A DNA stretch of 64,000 bases from Ailurus styani (lineage: Eukaryota; Chordata; Mammalia; Carnivora; Ailuridae): the NCBI GenBank assembly GCA_002007465.1, contig LNAC01000065.1, positions 1,102,570 through 1,166,569 on the forward strand. Direction: 5' to 3'. The notes under the pieces were generated by a model. It saw nothing but the letters and a program-made list of their open reading frames with translations. It was not told the DNA's origin and made no database searches. The first letter of the stretch is position 1, and the number at the start of each line of letters is the position of its first letter. The position numbers and the translations under genes were made by a program. Below, one piece after another: positions 34,756-44,819 of the stretch.

Positions 34756-34759
34756 TGCA

Positions 34760-35490
34760 AAACAGTGAAGCTGGACCACTTTACACCACACACAGAAGTA
34801 AACTCAAGATGGATTAAAGACCTAAATGTGAGACTTGAAACCATAAAAATCCTAGGAGAGAGCACGGGCAGTAATTTCTTTGACATCAGCCATAAAAACA
34901 TTTTTATAGATATGTCTCAGGCAAGGGAAACAAAAGCAAACATCAACTATTGGGACTCACCAGAATAAAAGGCTTTCACCCAGCAAAGGAAACCATCAAA
35001 ACAAAAAGGTAACCTACCAAACAGGAGAAGATATTTGGAAATGATATATCTGATAAGGGGTTAATATCCAAAATATAAATAATTTATACAACTCAACACC
35101 CAAAACCCAAAAATAATTTAACAAATCAGCAGAGGACCTGAACGACATTTTTCCAAAGAAGATATACAAAGTGGTCAACAGACATAGGAAAAGATGTTCA
35201 ACATCACTCATCATCAGGGAAATGCAAGTCAAAACAACAATGAGATACCACCTCACACCTGTTAGAATGGCTAAAATAAAAAAGATAAGAGATAACAAGC
35301 GTTGATGAAGGGGAGCCCTTGTGCACTGTTGGTGGGAATGTGAATTGGTATAGCTACTATGGAAAACAGTATGGAGATTCCTCAAGAAATTAAAAACAGA
35401 ACTACTGTGTGATCTAGCAATCCCACTTCTGGGTATATATTCAGAGGAACTGAAATCAAGATCTCATAGAGATGTCTGCACATCAAAACC
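34760..35490 (+). mobile_element. L1 ORF2 C-terminal fragment, sense
   Basis: Sense L1 ORF2: translated text contains SRWIKDLNVRLETIKI and later CATCATCAGGGAAATGCAAG, GTGCACTGTTGGTGGGAATG and AATCCCACTTCTGGGTATAT. Stops and shifts make it non-functional. The fragment reaches the segment that the antisense piece at 34445 also covers, so the junction is an inversion or two separate insertions. Confidence 0.85.
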
Positions 35491-35499
35491 ACAGTGAGA

Positions 35500-36207
35500 A
35501 TAGCACTAGACTCAGAGGCATACTTTCCTGGTTTTGTAGGTTATTTCTTTTTTGTGTGCCTTCAATACCTCACAGAGTTGTTTCTGAATACCCTAATCTC
35601 CTTTGGCGATCCTGAAAGGGAAATCCGGGAAAGAATGAGATAAGGGCCAGTAGCACAGGGACGCAGGGCACCCCTGGTGGTCAGACTTGGTCATGCAGAC
35701 CTAGGCTTTCCATCCAGAGACCTTTAAGAGCCACAGGTTAGGAAGGGCTTCTCCAGTTCCTTTTCTCTGAGCAGTTAGTACCTTTATAGACAGGTATTGC
35801 TTATTTAAGGAGGGCTTTTAAAAAATATATATCTTCCTGCTTCATAAATGATGTTTGGATCATATCATCAGGATTATCTGTGAAAATAGGAGGTTGTGGC
35901 AGGACCGTGGCATTGCTCAGCTCTGAGAAGTCAGTGCAGCAGCCTTGAGTGACAGTGAGATCCTAAACATTTGAGGGAGAAACCCTCCTCCTCCCAAATT
36001 TGGACATGTATATATAGCTACAGCTTTGGAGAAAGAGTTCTGGGAGGATTTCCAACTATAACAACTATTAGTGATGGTATGAGAAACAGGCTGGGCGAGA
36101 TCAAGATTTAGCTTCTAATGTTGACTCCAAGTCTTGCAAATAACACCAGCATGAGATAAAAACCTGTATTTAAAGTGTTTCAAAAGCACTGAAAATTGTC
36201 TAGAAAT
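35500..36207. other. Probable terminal part of the ZBTB38 upstream intron
   Basis: No repeat or gene recognised between the L1 and the SINE at 36224. By position it is intron sequence leading to the coding exon. Confidence 0.5.
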
Positions 36208-36223
36208 AAAGAAACTACTTGTT

Positions 36224-36331
36224 GGGGTGCCTGGCTGGCTCAGTCGGTAGATCATGCAGCTTTTGATCTTGGGGTCATGAGTTCGAGTCCCACATTGGGC
36301 ATAGAGCTTACTTAAAAAAAAAAAAGGAAAG
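36224..36331 (+). mobile_element. Short Can-SINE just upstream of the ZBTB38 3' splice site
   Basis: GGGGTGCCTGGCTGGCTCAG, TCATGAGTTCGAGTCCCACA (B-box-like), then a 12-A tail. AAAGAAACTACTTGT is repeated perfectly at 36208-36222 and 36332-36346. The right duplication ends 37 bases before the intron end. Confidence 0.95.
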
Positions 36332-36359
36332 AAAGAAACTACTTGTCGAAGGTTCTCTG

Positions 36360-36383
36360 ATCATCTCTCTCCTCTTGTTTCAG
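36360..36383 (+). promoter_or_regulatory. ZBTB38: 3' splice site of the ZBTB38 coding exon, with branch-point candidate
   Basis: TCATCTCTCTCCTCTTGTTT then CAG ends at 36383. CTGAT with its A at 36360 lies 23 nt upstream of the final G and fits the mammalian branch-point consensus and distance. The exon therefore begins with the start codon at 36384, and the 5' UTR is supplied by upstream exons. Confidence 0.85.
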
Positions 36384-39300
36384 ATGACAGTCATGTCCCT
36401 TTCCAGGGACCTCAAGGACGACTTGCACAGTGACACAGTGCTCTCCATCTTAAATGAGCAGCGCATTCGGGGCATTTTATGTGATGTCACTATTATTGTG
36501 GAAGACACCAAATTTAAAGCCCACAGCAATGTCCTAGCTGCTTCCAGCCTTTATTTCAAAAATATCTTTTGGAGCCATACAATCTGTATTTCCAGCCATG
36601 TCCTGGAACTGGATGATCTCAAAGCCGAAGTGTTTACAGAAATCCTTAATTATATCTACAGCTCCACTGTTGTCGTCAAGAGACAGGAAACAGTCACTGA
36701 TCTTGCAGCTGCAGGAAAAAAGCTGGGAATATCCTTCTTGGAAGAGCTTACTGATCGCAACTTCTCCAATTCCCCGGGTCCCTATGTATTCTGCATTACC
36801 GAAAAGGGAGTGGTTAAAGAAGAAAAAAATGACAAAAGGCATGAAGAACCTGCCATCACCAACGGGCCAAGGATCACCAATGCATTTTCCATCATTGAGA
36901 CAGAAAATAGTAACAACATGTTTTCTCCACTGGACTTGCGGGCAAGTTTCAAAAAGGTCTCCGATTCCATGAGAACCGCGAGCCTCTGCCTGGAGAGGAC
37001 CGACGTGTGTCACGAGGCGGAGCCCGTCCGCACCCTCGCGGAGCACTCGTATGCCGTTTCTTCCATGGCCGAGGCCTACAGAAATCAGCCTGCCCGTGAG
37101 CACGACAGCAGTTCCCCTGGTAAGACAGGTAAAGAAAATTGTGAAGCTCTTGCAGCAAAACCGAAACCGTGCCGAAAGCCAAAGACTGTCTCTGTACCCC
37201 AGGATTGCGACCCAGCTGCAGACAATATGCCACCCCCACCGGTGACCAGCTTAGAGGTTCATCAGGAGAGAAGTCCACAGCCAGCTGCCATCCTGCCTCA
37301 TTCGAAATCACCCAGCAACGAAGGAGATGCCCGTTTCTCCAAGGAAGATGAAAATAAGTCCTCGGACGTTCCTGGGCCGCCGGCGGCAGAGGTCCCCCCT
37401 CTTGTGTACAATTGTAGCTGTTGTTCCAAATCCTTTGACAGTAGCGCCCTGCTCAGTGCCCACATGCAGCTTCATAAGCCAACCCAGGAGCCGCTGGTGT
37501 GCAAGTACTGCAACAAGCAGTTCAGCACTCTGAACAGGCTCGACCGGCACGAGCAGATCTGTATGCGGTCTAGCCACGTGCCTGTTCCTGGAGGAAACCA
37601 GCGCTTTTTAGAAAACTATCCCACCATTGGACAGAATGGAAGTACATTCACCGGGCCAGAACCTCTATTGTCTGAAAACAGGATCGGCGAATTTTCCAGT
37701 ACCGGCAGCACTTTGCCTGAGACGGACCACATGGTTAAATTCGTGAATGGGCAGATGCTTTACAGCTGTGTTGTGTGCAAACGGAGTTATGTGACTTTGT
37801 CCAGCCTCCGAAGGCATGCAAACGTTCACTCATGGAGAAGAACCTATCCCTGCCATTACTGCAACAAAGTCTTTGCGTTGGCTGAGTACAGGACAAGACA
37901 TGAAATTTGGCACACAGGGGAAAGGCGTTATCAGTGCATTTTCTGCCTTGAAACTTTCATGACCTACTATATTCTCAAGAACCATCAGAAGTCTTTCCAT
38001 GCCATAGATCACAGACTTTCCATCAGTAAGAAAACAGCCAATGGAGGCCTGAAGCCTAGCGTCTATCCATATAAACTTTACAGGCTCCTGCCCATGAAGT
38101 GCAAGAGGGCTCCTTACAAAAGCTACCGAAATTCTTCCTATGAAAATGCTCGAGAAAACAGTCAGATGAATGAGTCTGCCTCTGGCCCCTATGTTATTCA
38201 GAATCCACACAGCTCTGAGTTACCGACGCTGAATTTCCAGGACCGCATCAACACCCTGACCAGCAGTCCAGCCATCCCCTTGGAAACGTCTGCACGTCAG
38301 GAGGTACCCACCTCCGCCAATGTACAGAATGCAGAGGGCACCAAATGGGGAGAGGAAACGCTGAAAGTCGACCTTGACAGTAACTTTTATTCCGCCGAGG
38401 TGTCTGTCTCTTCCACTGAGAAGGCCGGCAGCTCTGACGCCCCAGCGGGGGACGTACCTGTCCCGTCCTTGAGTAACGGCAGTGAGAACGCAGCCTCCGT
38501 GATCAGCTACGGTGGCTCAGCACCGTCGGTCATCGTGCACAGTAGCCAGTTCTCGTCGGTGATAATGCACAGCACCGCCGTGGCTGCCATGAGCAGCAGC
38601 AACCCCCGCGCCCCCTCCGCGCCGCCCGCCAGCCAGCCCCTGAAAGACGACAGCAAGCCTGAGCCCGACAGGGTGAGCAGGGCGGTCAGCCGGCCCAAGA
38701 GCGTTAAGGAGAAAAAGAAAACCGTGCCGGGTAACAAGGCAGAAGGAGCAGAGGAGCCCAGGTACGGTGCCGATCCTGGAGGGTCGGGGGGCAAAACCGC
38801 AAATACGAAGGAAACCAGTAAAATCGAAACGTACATTGCCAAGCCCGCTCTGCCCGGCACCTCCACAAACAGCAACGTCGCGCCCCTTTGCCAGATCACA
38901 GTGAAGATCGGAAACGAGGCCATCGTGAAAAGGCACATCCTCGGATCCAAGCTGTTCTACAAAAGAGGGAGAAGACCCAAGTACCAGGTGGAGGAGGAGG
39001 CCTTGCCGCCAGAGAGTGACCCGGAAACCAACAGAGACAGCCCCCTCGGGCTCTGCCAGTCCGAGTGTGTGGAGATGAGCGAGATGTTTGATGACGCCAG
39101 TGACCAGGACTCCACCGACAAGCCCTGGCGTCCTTACTACAACTACAAACCCAAGAAGAAATCCAGACAGCTGAGGAAGATGAGGAAGGGCAACTGGAAG
39201 AAGGAACACGAGAACAGGAGCCCAAGTGCTAAGTGCAGATACCCGGCGGAACTGGACTGTGCCATGGGGAAGGCTCCGCAGGAGAAGGCATTCGAGGAGG

Positions 39301-39968
39301 AAGAGAACAAGGAGATGCCCAAGTTACAGTGTGAGCTCTGTGACGGGGACAAGGCCTCGGGGGCTGGGAACCAAGGGAGGCCCCACCGGCACCTCACCGC
39401 TCGGCCTTACGCCTGCGAGTTCTGCGCCAAGCAGTTCCAGAGCCCATCCACCCTCAAGATGCACATGAGATGTCACACCGGAGAGAAGCCGTACCAGTGC
39501 AAGACGTGCGGGCGGTGCTTCTCGGTGCAGGGAAACCTGCAGAAACACGAACGCATCCACCTGGGCGTGAAGGAGTTCATCTGTCAGTACTGCAACAAGG
39601 CGTTCACGCTCAACGAGACCCTCAAGATCCACGAAAGGATCCACACAGGCGAAAAGCGCTACCACTGTCAGTTCTGCTTCCAGAGCTTTCTGTACCTTTC
39701 CACAAAACGGAATCATGAGCAGAGGCACATTTGGGAGCATGACGGCAAGGGCTTCGCCTGCTTCCAGTGCCCCAAAATTTGTAAAACAGCTGCTGCCCTT
39801 GGAATGCACCAGAAGAAACACTTGTTCAAAAGTCCAAGTCAACGGGAGAAAGTGGAAGGTGACATGTGCCAGGAGAACTCAAACCCCCTGGAGAACCCAC
39901 ATGTCCATGACTCAGAAGACAGCGACCAAAAGGATAACGTACAAACCATTGTGGAAAATGTCCTTTGA
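36384..39968 (+). CDS. ZBTB38: ZBTB38 (CIBZ), BTB and zinc-finger methyl-CpG-binding transcription factor
   Basis: Complete 1194-residue protein in one exon; human ZBTB38 is about the same length and, from memory, almost identical in the BTB region. The ATG at 36384 follows the splice acceptor directly; a TTG nine bases earlier lies in the intron. A second in-frame ATG at 36393 has G at -3. Order: BTB/POZ about 17-122 (dimerisation); PLDLR at 182-186, the CtBP-binding type motif; fingers 1-5 at about 342-364, 371-393 (last ligand Cys393), 460-482, 488-510 and 516-539; long Ser/Pro-rich linker; basic KPKKKSR stretch about 922-940 (likely nuclear localisation); fingers 6-10 at 1009-1031, 1037-1059, 1065-1087, 1093-1115 and 1124-1146 with TGEKP-type linkers. 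The family binds methylated CpG through Kaiso-like fingers and represses transcription in the nucleus. No frameshift or early stop. Confidence 0.98.
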   Translation: MTVMSLSRDLKDDLHSDTVLSILNEQRIRGILCDVTIIVEDTKFKAHSNVLAASSLYFKNIFWSHTICISSHVLELDDLKAEVFTEILNYIYSSTVVVKRQETVTDLAAAGKKLGISFLEELTDRNFSNSPGPYVFCITEKGVVKEEKNDKRHEEPAITNGPRITNAFSIIETENSNNMFSPLDLRASFKKVSDSMRTASLCLERTDVCHEAEPVRTLAEHSYAVSSMAEAYRNQPAREHDSSSPGKTGKENCEALAAKPKPCRKPKTVSVPQDCDPAADNMPPPPVTSLEVHQERSPQPAAILPHSKSPSNEGDARFSKEDENKSSDVPGPPAAEVPPLVYNCSCCSKSFDSSALLSAHMQLHKPTQEPLVCKYCNKQFSTLNRLDRHEQICMRSSHVPVPGGNQRFLENYPTIGQNGSTFTGPEPLLSENRIGEFSSTGSTLPETDHMVKFVNGQMLYSCVVCKRSYVTLSSLRRHANVHSWRRTYPCHYCNKVFALAEYRTRHEIWHTGERRYQCIFCLETFMTYYILKNHQKSFHAIDHRLSISKKTANGGLKPSVYPYKLYRLLPMKCKRAPYKSYRNSSYENARENSQMNESASGPYVIQNPHSSELPTLNFQDRINTLTSSPAIPLETSARQEVPTSANVQNAEGTKWGEETLKVDLDSNFYSAEVSVSSTEKAGSSDAPAGDVPVPSLSNGSENAASVISYGGSAPSVIVHSSQFSSVIMHSTAVAAMSSSNPRAPSAPPASQPLKDDSKPEPDRVSRAVSRPKSVKEKKKTVPGNKAEGAEEPRYGADPGGSGGKTANTKETSKIETYIAKPALPGTSTNSNVAPLCQITVKIGNEAIVKRHILGSKLFYKRGRRPKYQVEEEALPPESDPETNRDSPLGLCQSECVEMSEMFDDASDQDSTDKPWRPYYNYKPKKKSRQLRKMRKGNWKKEHENRSPSAKCRYPAELDCAMGKAPQEKAFEEEENKEMPKLQCELCDGDKASGAGNQGRPHRHLTARPYACEFCAKQFQSPSTLKMHMRCHTGEKPYQCKTCGRCFSVQGNLQKHERIHLGVKEFICQYCNKAFTLNETLKIHERIHTGEKRYHCQFCFQSFLYLSTKRNHEQRHIWEHDGKGFACFQCPKICKTAAALGMHQKKHLFKSPSQREKVEGDMCQENSNPLENPHVHDSEDSDQKDNVQTIVENVL

Positions 39969-40948
39969 GTGGCGATACTTAGAGAAGTCTTCAGAAATAT
40001 AAGTTGGTGGCTTTGTTGTTTTGGGTTTTTGTTTTGTTTTTAGTTAGCTGTTTTCTTCCGTTGTTGTTGGGTTTTGTTTTTTTTTTAAGTTGAGATTTGT
40101 TCACACAACAGTCATGAAGGAGTGAAATGTAAAAAAGAAAATCTCATTTGTGAAAATTCCAGTAAAAGGATCCTAATAACTACTTTGGGTTTTAGCATTA
40201 ACTTCATGCAAAGTGCACAAAAACAAAATAGCCGAATCCTCCAGTATCTCAAGTATCTTGTGGAAGTTTATGAAGTTCTTAGCTGTGGTATTTCTGCCAG
40301 TGGGGGGGGCGGGGGGAAGGAGTCTAATGTTAGCCTAATTTACAACTTTCTAGTAAGTGTTGATAGCAACTGGCTGCTAAGCTGTCTTTAGTCACTGGAG
40401 AAAACGAGGGTCAGATATCATGAAAACATCATCTTCATAAATATGTTAGAAGGTAAATGAGCTATGACAGTCATTTTTCCCATCCAGCTTCTGTGCTATT
40501 AAAAATTGTTTAAATTAGCGGATATATATGAAATATTTAATATTATAGCTGAAAATATGTGTGAAATTGAGTAACCTAAGTAGGACGTTCATTATCTAGA
40601 ACTACTTTTCTGCAACACAAAGCTTGTAAAATACATATATAAATCACTATGACTTTTAACTGCCCACATCTCCTATAGAGAATTATATTGATGAGCAACA
40701 GATCTGCAAGTAAGGAGGAACTGATGGAAAAATTAGTAGAATAAGCATCTTGAGCCTGATTTAAGAGCATATTTCATGCTTTTAAATGGAATGCCATTCC
40801 CTTGAAGTTATGGCTGAGCTTTACTAGAACTGGTCTACTCCAGTCACAGAAAGCATAGGTCATGCCTTATCCATGGGGGAGAGCCCTCCCAGAACTTTTC
40901 TGTGATTACCTGTGCTGTATATTACTTTGCAGTGGCCTCACCTCAGAA

Positions 40949-40954
40949 AATAAA
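40949..40954 (+). terminator. Possible proximal poly(A) signal AATAAA
   Basis: Canonical AATAAA about 1 kb after the stop codon. Downstream GT-richness is modest, so use is uncertain. Confidence 0.35.
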
Positions 40955-41327
40955 GAAGGGTCAAATTCTTCTGAAACTCCCTGCAGTCTTCCATCCATCG
41001 CAAGGCCATGGATGTGGAGGTCTTTTTCAGACAGACTTCATCAGTCTCGAGGGTTTACGTAAAACCTGACCCCTCCCGTTCCACTGAAGGAGTGTGCAGG
41101 AGATTTAGTGCAAAGCATGCGCATGATGGTGAATTCCCAGGCACTTGAAAGCAACAGAAAGCCTAATCCTGTAGTCATTAGCCTTTTGGAGATTATGCAG
41201 CCCACAAGTGTACACTAGTATGAAACAAAAGGACATCAGGAAGACACCTCCCACCTCACCCATTAACGACTTGAGTGGGCGAGAGGAAGCGATGACCTTC
41301 CTTGCCTCAAACAGTAGCTTTGCTTTT

Positions 41328-41348
41328 GGGGGTGGGGGGGTGGGGTGG
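41328..41348 (+). other. G-quadruplex-capable G-run in the 3' UTR
   Basis: Runs of 5, 7, 4 and 2 G separated by single T bases. The 7-G run can be split, so four tracts of three are available. Another G8-C-G6 run lies at 40302-40316. Confidence 0.55.
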
Positions 41349-42696
41349 AGAGAGAGAATGTGAAGTGATAAGATTCCATCACTTCCTTACATGACTCAGA
41401 AACATATCCCCAAAGCCAGATGTCTTGTCTTCGTGTTTGCAGACATCCAGCTCCCTTGCTAAAAACCCACCTAAGTTTTTTCATGTTCTTTTATGCTGCC
41501 ACACACCGTTAGCATTGCCCTCAAAGTCCAGTTGCCCTGTAGGATATTCCGTCATGTGAACGAGGTTCTGGGAAGCTGAAACTCATCATTCTTACATTTA
41601 AACTGCCAGGATAGGAGGGAGAGAGAAAACATTCCTACCCTTTGATCACCAGTGTGAGCAGAATCCGGAACCCGGTTTAAGGGTGACCTACGGCCATTCA
41701 TGTTCATGGGATTTGATAGATGGAAGCCCAAGGTTATCCAAGGTTGCAAGGTCACCATTATGAAGAAGTAGTTCAAAGGACTCCAGTTCCTCTCTCCAAG
41801 TACTGCGATATCTCCACGAAGAAGACTTAATGTGGATTTGGGTGGGCAAGAAAGCGTTCAAACACCCAGAGAAGGACATGATCAGAGCTGATCTTTTTAT
41901 ACAGTAGTATTTTGCTGTTAAGTAACCCCAATACTGCATCTGCATTTATCTTTTGTTCATCTGCTTTCACTTACATACAGTATTATGTAATAGAGGAAAA
42001 TGGGAAAATGCAAGCAAATTCAACTTTATTTTATACATTGTATATATGTATACCTGCGCTATTCATTTGGGTTTTGTTAAAAGAGGTAGTCACAAAGGGC
42101 TTATGAAAATCATTTCTGAATTGATAATTAGAATATTGAATAGGCAGTTCTGTGATCTACTAACTTGTTTTATCTCAATTAAGATTATTAAAGAGAATTA
42201 CTGTGTATTTCAGTCATTTTGATTTGGGGTAACTCTAAATATAAAATTATTACATGTAGTGATGTCTCCCAGCCCTTACATGTGGAAATTTTCTAAGTGG
42301 ACTTGTATGCTGATAATCCTAGACCAAAGTAAATATGGCAGAATATTTATACATGAAAAAATAATTTTGCAAATATTTTCTATAATTGTATTATTCGTTC
42401 AAAATGTTGATAGCTTGTGTTAGTTTCAGGGAGGGGTGTATATTTTGATAAAAAAAATACTTGACTTTGTAATTCTGTATATTCTATACCATTTATAGCA
42501 GAGCCGTTTTAAGACAGCCTTGTCACATTTTTTTTGTTAATTGTGAAAACTTTATCATGAGTGATGTTTCAGTATGCATTGAGTACATAACGACCAACTA
42601 GAATTAAAGTAGGTGTAAACAGTGAACATACTGTATGCTGTACAAGATATATTGTAATTTGCCGTTTTAGCATCTGTATTTTGGTTAGAAGATATT

Positions 42697-42702
42697 ATTA
42701 AA
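42697..42702 (+). terminator. Possible distal poly(A) signal ATTAAA
   Basis: The common variant signal, preceded by a U-rich region and followed 6-16 bases later by GATGTTAAGGGTTGG. Another ATTAAA lies at 42603-42608. Confidence 0.45.
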
Positions 42703-42720
42703 TGCAGATGTTAAGGGTTG

Positions 42721-43214
42721 GAAAAGTCTAATTTTATTTTTAGAAATAATGAATACAAATTTGGTTTTGCTTGATTAAAATAGATTATTCGTATGTTAAG
42801 TCTCTTAAATGTTTTAATGTTACTTCTTTTGTGCAGCCAAGCAGCAGTTTCCTCTTTGTGAGTCCCAGCATTGTTTCTCATATCATTCACTTAATACACT
42901 TCTGTTTCCTTACTTGTTCGCATGCCAGGATACCTCCTTACATGCCTAGGACCCAAATAGAATATACGTTTAAAACAAACAAACAAACAAACAAAAAGGG
43001 CAGAATAAGAGAGATGGAAGTTGTCCTATCATTCAGTGCTTTGGATAGGCCTGACCTTATCGTGGGGAATCCGAGAGCCCTGGAAATGTTTTCTGCTCCA
43101 GTCATCCCCAGGGGACAAATCCCACTTAGTGCCAGGTATTTGGCACCGTTCTTCCCATGGGCTTTCATTCAGGTCTTTCCCGACAAGCCTGGGAGTCGAC
43201 CTCACTATCCACAT
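42721..43214. other. No recognisable gene
   Basis: Contains an (AAAC)n run at about 42973-42998. It may include the extreme 3' UTR if a later poly(A) site is used. Confidence 0.4.
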
Positions 43215-43330
43215 TATTTATAGTGACTTTGAGAAGATCCCACAGCCAGACAGAGCCAGAATTCCAATCCAGGGCTCCCTGACTTCAGAGCCCATGTTTC
43301 CATTTCTTCTCAACACCTTAAAAGTAAAAT
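43215..43330 (-). repeat. Antisense MIR-like relic
   Basis: CACAGCCAGACAGAGCCAGA, TTCCAATCCAGGGCTCCCTG, ACTTCAGAGCCCATG follow the tail of antisense MIR. Confidence 0.6.
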
Positions 43331-44455
43331 CTTCTTGGAAACTGAACAGGAGTGAGGAAAAGAGGCCCGAGGAATGCCCGCAGCTCTAGGACGGCAGCTG
43401 TTCCGGTGACGGCTCGCAGGGGGCTGTACTGGCCCCAGCTCTCCCTGGCACACCCCTGCTTTCTGTACTCACGCCTCAACACTTTGGGCATTTGGGTTTC
43501 TCCTCGATGTTGAGATACTTGCCCTATAAAATCATTTTTTTTAAATCCGTGCACTTTTTTCCAAGAATATGGAGTAAAATTATCATTTAATGCTGTTATA
43601 AGCTAGTACTTTCTCACACAAAGAAAAAAATGTGCTCCATCATCACAGACTATATTCCTAACCTTAACTCATTATCTTCTGATGCCTGCAGTTAGTCACG
43701 GTAGATAACATGAAACGGAGTGCTGAGGGCACCCACCGCACCGCCCATCGCCAACACAGAGAAAAGAACTCAGATTTCCAGCCCTCCTCATGGCTGCCCA
43801 GTAGCATCAATTTTGTATATGAAGGGTAATCCAAACCCAATCCAGACCAAAAATTCGATAACGGCTGTCTGTTGAAACTAACGTCATTGATCTAGCAAAA
43901 CAGATTCAATATTGAAAGAATTTGTAACAATTGAGAAAGTAACTGGATTAAAAGCATCAAACAAATCACACAAGGCAGTCCTATTTGTACATATTGTATT
44001 AATTACTTGGGTCTTTTTATTCCTGTTGCTCACCTTCCTCTTTTCTCCTTACCTATCAGTTGATTTGATTCCACGCTCTCTGTCTCCATCAGATGCTTTT
44101 TGCAGGCGCAGTTTCCTCTGTATGTGAAAACTTTTCACCTTCCTCTTCCCCAAATCCTGGTGGGCTATCAAATTTCCCTTCTGGAGAGAAGAACCCCCCC
44201 ACCTTGTCCCCACTCTCCCTCCCCAGTAGGCACCCATTGATGCTGATTCTTCAAATATGGTGGTCAGTGGACAGGAGAGTTGGCGTGGTGTGCAATTTTT
44301 AAAATGAAACTCTCCAAATTTAGACAGCTAATGGAAGAACTGGTTATAACAGAAGTATGATTACGCTTTTAAAGGATTTTTTAAATCACTATTTTATTCT
44401 TGACATCTAAGACCTCAATTCTATTTATTTAGTATCTTTGCTCGGGGGGGGGGAG
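43331..44455. other. No recognisable feature
   Basis: No SINE, L1 or gene. A G10 run (about 44434-44443) lies just before the next SINE. Confidence 0.4.
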
Positions 44456-44650
44456 AGGTGCACCTGGGTGGCTCCGTAGGTTAAGCGCCTGTTGCCAGCT
44501 CCAGTCATGATCTCAAGGTCCTGGGATGGAGCCCCGTGTTGTCTGGGCTCTTTGCTCAGTGGGGAAACTGCTTCTTCTTCTGCCTCTGCCCTTACCCCTG
44601 CTCGTGCTCGCACTTTGTCTCTCTCTCAAAAAATAAAATCTTTTTTTTTT
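44456..44650 (+). mobile_element. Can-SINE
   Basis: GAGGTGCACCTGGGTGGCTC to CTCTCAAAAAATAAAATCTT and poly-T. It closes the SINE-free block around ZBTB38. Confidence 0.9.
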
Positions 44651-44819
44651 GAAGAATGTTTTGCTGAGAAGTCAAAAGCACTTTTCCCCCCAGTAATTTT
44701 AAAAGCTATAACATCTATGTAATTATAGGGGTAAGGATGTTATTCCTGTGACAGGAAACTTTGGTATACAGAGATTTAAAAGATTTCACAATGCTAATTT
44801 ATGTAGAATTTTCATTTAT

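Larger units (their letters stand above)
39969..42720 (+). other. ZBTB38: Probable 3' UTR of ZBTB38
   Basis: Continuous sequence after the TGA with no recognisable SINE, MIR or L1, becoming AU-rich after 41900 with many ATTTA- and TGTAxATA-like words. TGTATATA at 42039-42046 fits the Pumilio core. The end is inferred from ATTAAA at 42697-42702 followed by the G/T-rich GATGTTAAGGGTTGG; a longer UTR is possible. Confidence 0.6.

Noticed and set aside
36375..36383. Three-codon extension of ZBTB38 from a TTG start
   Set aside because: These nine bases are the end of the polypyrimidine tract plus the CAG acceptor. TTG is not a normal vertebrate start, and known ZBTB38 proteins begin at the ATG now at 36384.
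38517..39209. 230-codon open frame antisense to ZBTB38
   Set aside because: It lies wholly within the GC-rich part of the coding exon, where reverse-frame stops are rare, and shows no domain or independent start context. Other minus frames at 36534-37103, 37830-38210 and 39324-39842 are the same effect.
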